From JAPOXR01 sp965221935 (GTDB lineage Bacteria; Pseudomonadota; Alphaproteobacteria; Rhodobacterales; Rhodobacteraceae): 64,000 nt of DNA. The translations under genes were made by a program, and so were the position numbers. Positions 63,372 to 64,000 of this stretch are shown here, in pieces. The stretch spans positions 1 to 64,000 of the forward strand of contig CBDCSZ010000056.1 in NCBI GenBank assembly GCA_965221935.1, given 5' to 3'. Each line of letters begins with the position of its first letter. Position 1 is the stretch's first letter. Under the pieces are notes generated by a model. It worked only from the letters and a program-made list of their open reading frames with translations. It searched no databases and had not been told where the DNA came from.

Positions 63372-64000
63372 ATGCGGAAAATAAACAAAATTGTACCGTC
63401 AGTGACACGGCGCGGCGCCTTGAAAATGCTCGGCGGCGGCGCCGGGGCGATTGCCGCTGGCAGCGCGGTGCCCGGACTGTTCGGCTATGCGCAGGCGCAG
63501 AGTTCGGAACCGATAAGAATCGGATTCCAAGTGCATCGCACCGGCATCGGCGCGGCGTATGGGCGCTGGTACGACCGAACAACGCAGGCGGCGGCAATGC
63601 GGATCAACGACGCCGGTGGCATCAACGGCCGCCCGGTCGAAATCGTTGCCGAAGACGATGGAACCGACCCGAAGCGCGGCGCTGAAGTGGTGGAAAAATT
63701 CGCCACCCAGGAAAACTGCGATGTCGCGTTCGGCACCTTGTTCAGCCATGTCGTCATCGGCTCGGCGCCGCGGGCGGGCGAGCTCAAAATTCCATATTTC
63801 GTGGTCTCGGAAGGACACCATGTCGCCAGCGGCATTCTGAACCGTTACACGATGCAGCCCGGCATCACCGACGTGAAAAGTCAGGTTGAAGCGATGGGGC
63901 CATTCGTCGCCGCAAATCTTGGCAAAAAAGTCGCCATGATTTTCCCGGATTTCGCTTTCGGCCACGATCACCGTGACTATTTCACGGAAGCGTTCAAAAA
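63372..64000 (+). CDS. ABC transporter substrate-binding protein, N-terminal part (cut by window edge)
   Basis: At least 209 residues of a type 1 (urea/branched-chain amide-type) binding protein. The leader SVTRRGALKMLGGGAGAIAAG has the twin arginine of Tat export and ends near YAQAQS. The mature start IRIGFQVHRTGIGAAYGRWY is followed by AAAMRINDAGGINGRPVEIV. The later YFVVSEGHHVASGILNRYTMQP contacts the ligand lobe interface. The frame is open to the end of the window. Substrate unknown; it follows the membrane protein by about 100 bases. Confidence 0.88.
   Translation, partial: MRKINKIVPSVTRRGALKMLGGGAGAIAAGSAVPGLFGYAQAQSSEPIRIGFQVHRTGIGAAYGRWYDRTTQAAAMRINDAGGINGRPVEIVAEDDGTDPKRGAEVVEKFATQENCDVAFGTLFSHVVIGSAPRAGELKIPYFVVSEGHHVASGILNRYTMQPGITDVKSQVEAMGPFVAANLGKKVAMIFPDFAFGHDHRDYFTEAFK

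Overview
The window is about 64 kb of GC-rich bacterial DNA, most likely from an alphaproteobacterium. The supporting genes are a crotonyl-CoA carboxylase/reductase (ethylmalonyl-CoA pathway), a DUF1489 protein, the imelysin/di-heme/DUF1513 iron locus with hemP, a TauE/SafE plus TIGR02186 pair, hisZ beside hisG and hisS, and betC/betA. Many genes carry stop codons or frameshifts, and several insertion sequences (IS) are present. That combination fits a lineage with relaxed selection, possibly host-associated (inference); some single-base indels in homopolymers could instead be sequencing errors.

Layout. 1-7.5 kb: tail of an ABC binding protein, a class IV aminotransferase, then a minus-strand iron operon (hemP, imelysin, di-heme cytochrome, imelysin, DUF1513) in which three of five genes are broken. 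7.8-31 kb: a rearranged catabolic region. A branched-chain-type ABC operon (livGFHM, then GST, a YdcZ-like protein and an M24 peptidase) runs leftward. A LacI / Gfo-Idh / DUF993 / sugar-phosphate-isomerase operon runs rightward. Two inverted ISAzo13 copies bracket an inverted 9.0-kb segment, so the livK binding-protein gene and the Gfo/Idh gene are each split between the two ends of that segment. Further insertions are an ISNCY-like element in the M24 gene, a second copy of it that is itself split by a serine-recombinase/HTH/DUF5372 element, and an IS5-family element placed directly beside one ISAzo13 copy.

31-40.5 kb: a PuuB-like FAD oxidoreductase, bfd-bfr iron storage behind a palindrome matching the RirA IRO pattern, DUF1489, and housekeeping genes dnaE-hisS-hisZ-hisG. 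40.9-50.2 kb: a purine module (xdhABC plus a BMP-type nucleoside ABC transporter), with xdhA frameshifted twice. 50.2-58.7 kb: an osmolyte operon (betC, betA, M19 dipeptidase, a 559-residue protein of unknown function, DUF3726), divergent from TauE/SafE and TIGR02186. 58.7-60.1 kb: a decayed patch with a winged-helix fragment, a broken TIR-domain gene and a degenerate IS5-family element. 60.2-64 kb: ccr, a multi-spanning membrane protein, and the start of a Tat-exported ABC binding protein.

The intact genes suggest a heterotroph that uses choline sulfate, purines, amines and amino acids and stores iron. I saw no rRNA, tRNA or CRISPR array. The best-supported unusual structure is the IS-mediated inversion, because two independent genes are restored by reversing it. 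The least understood intact genes are the 559-residue protein and DUF3726 in the bet operon.
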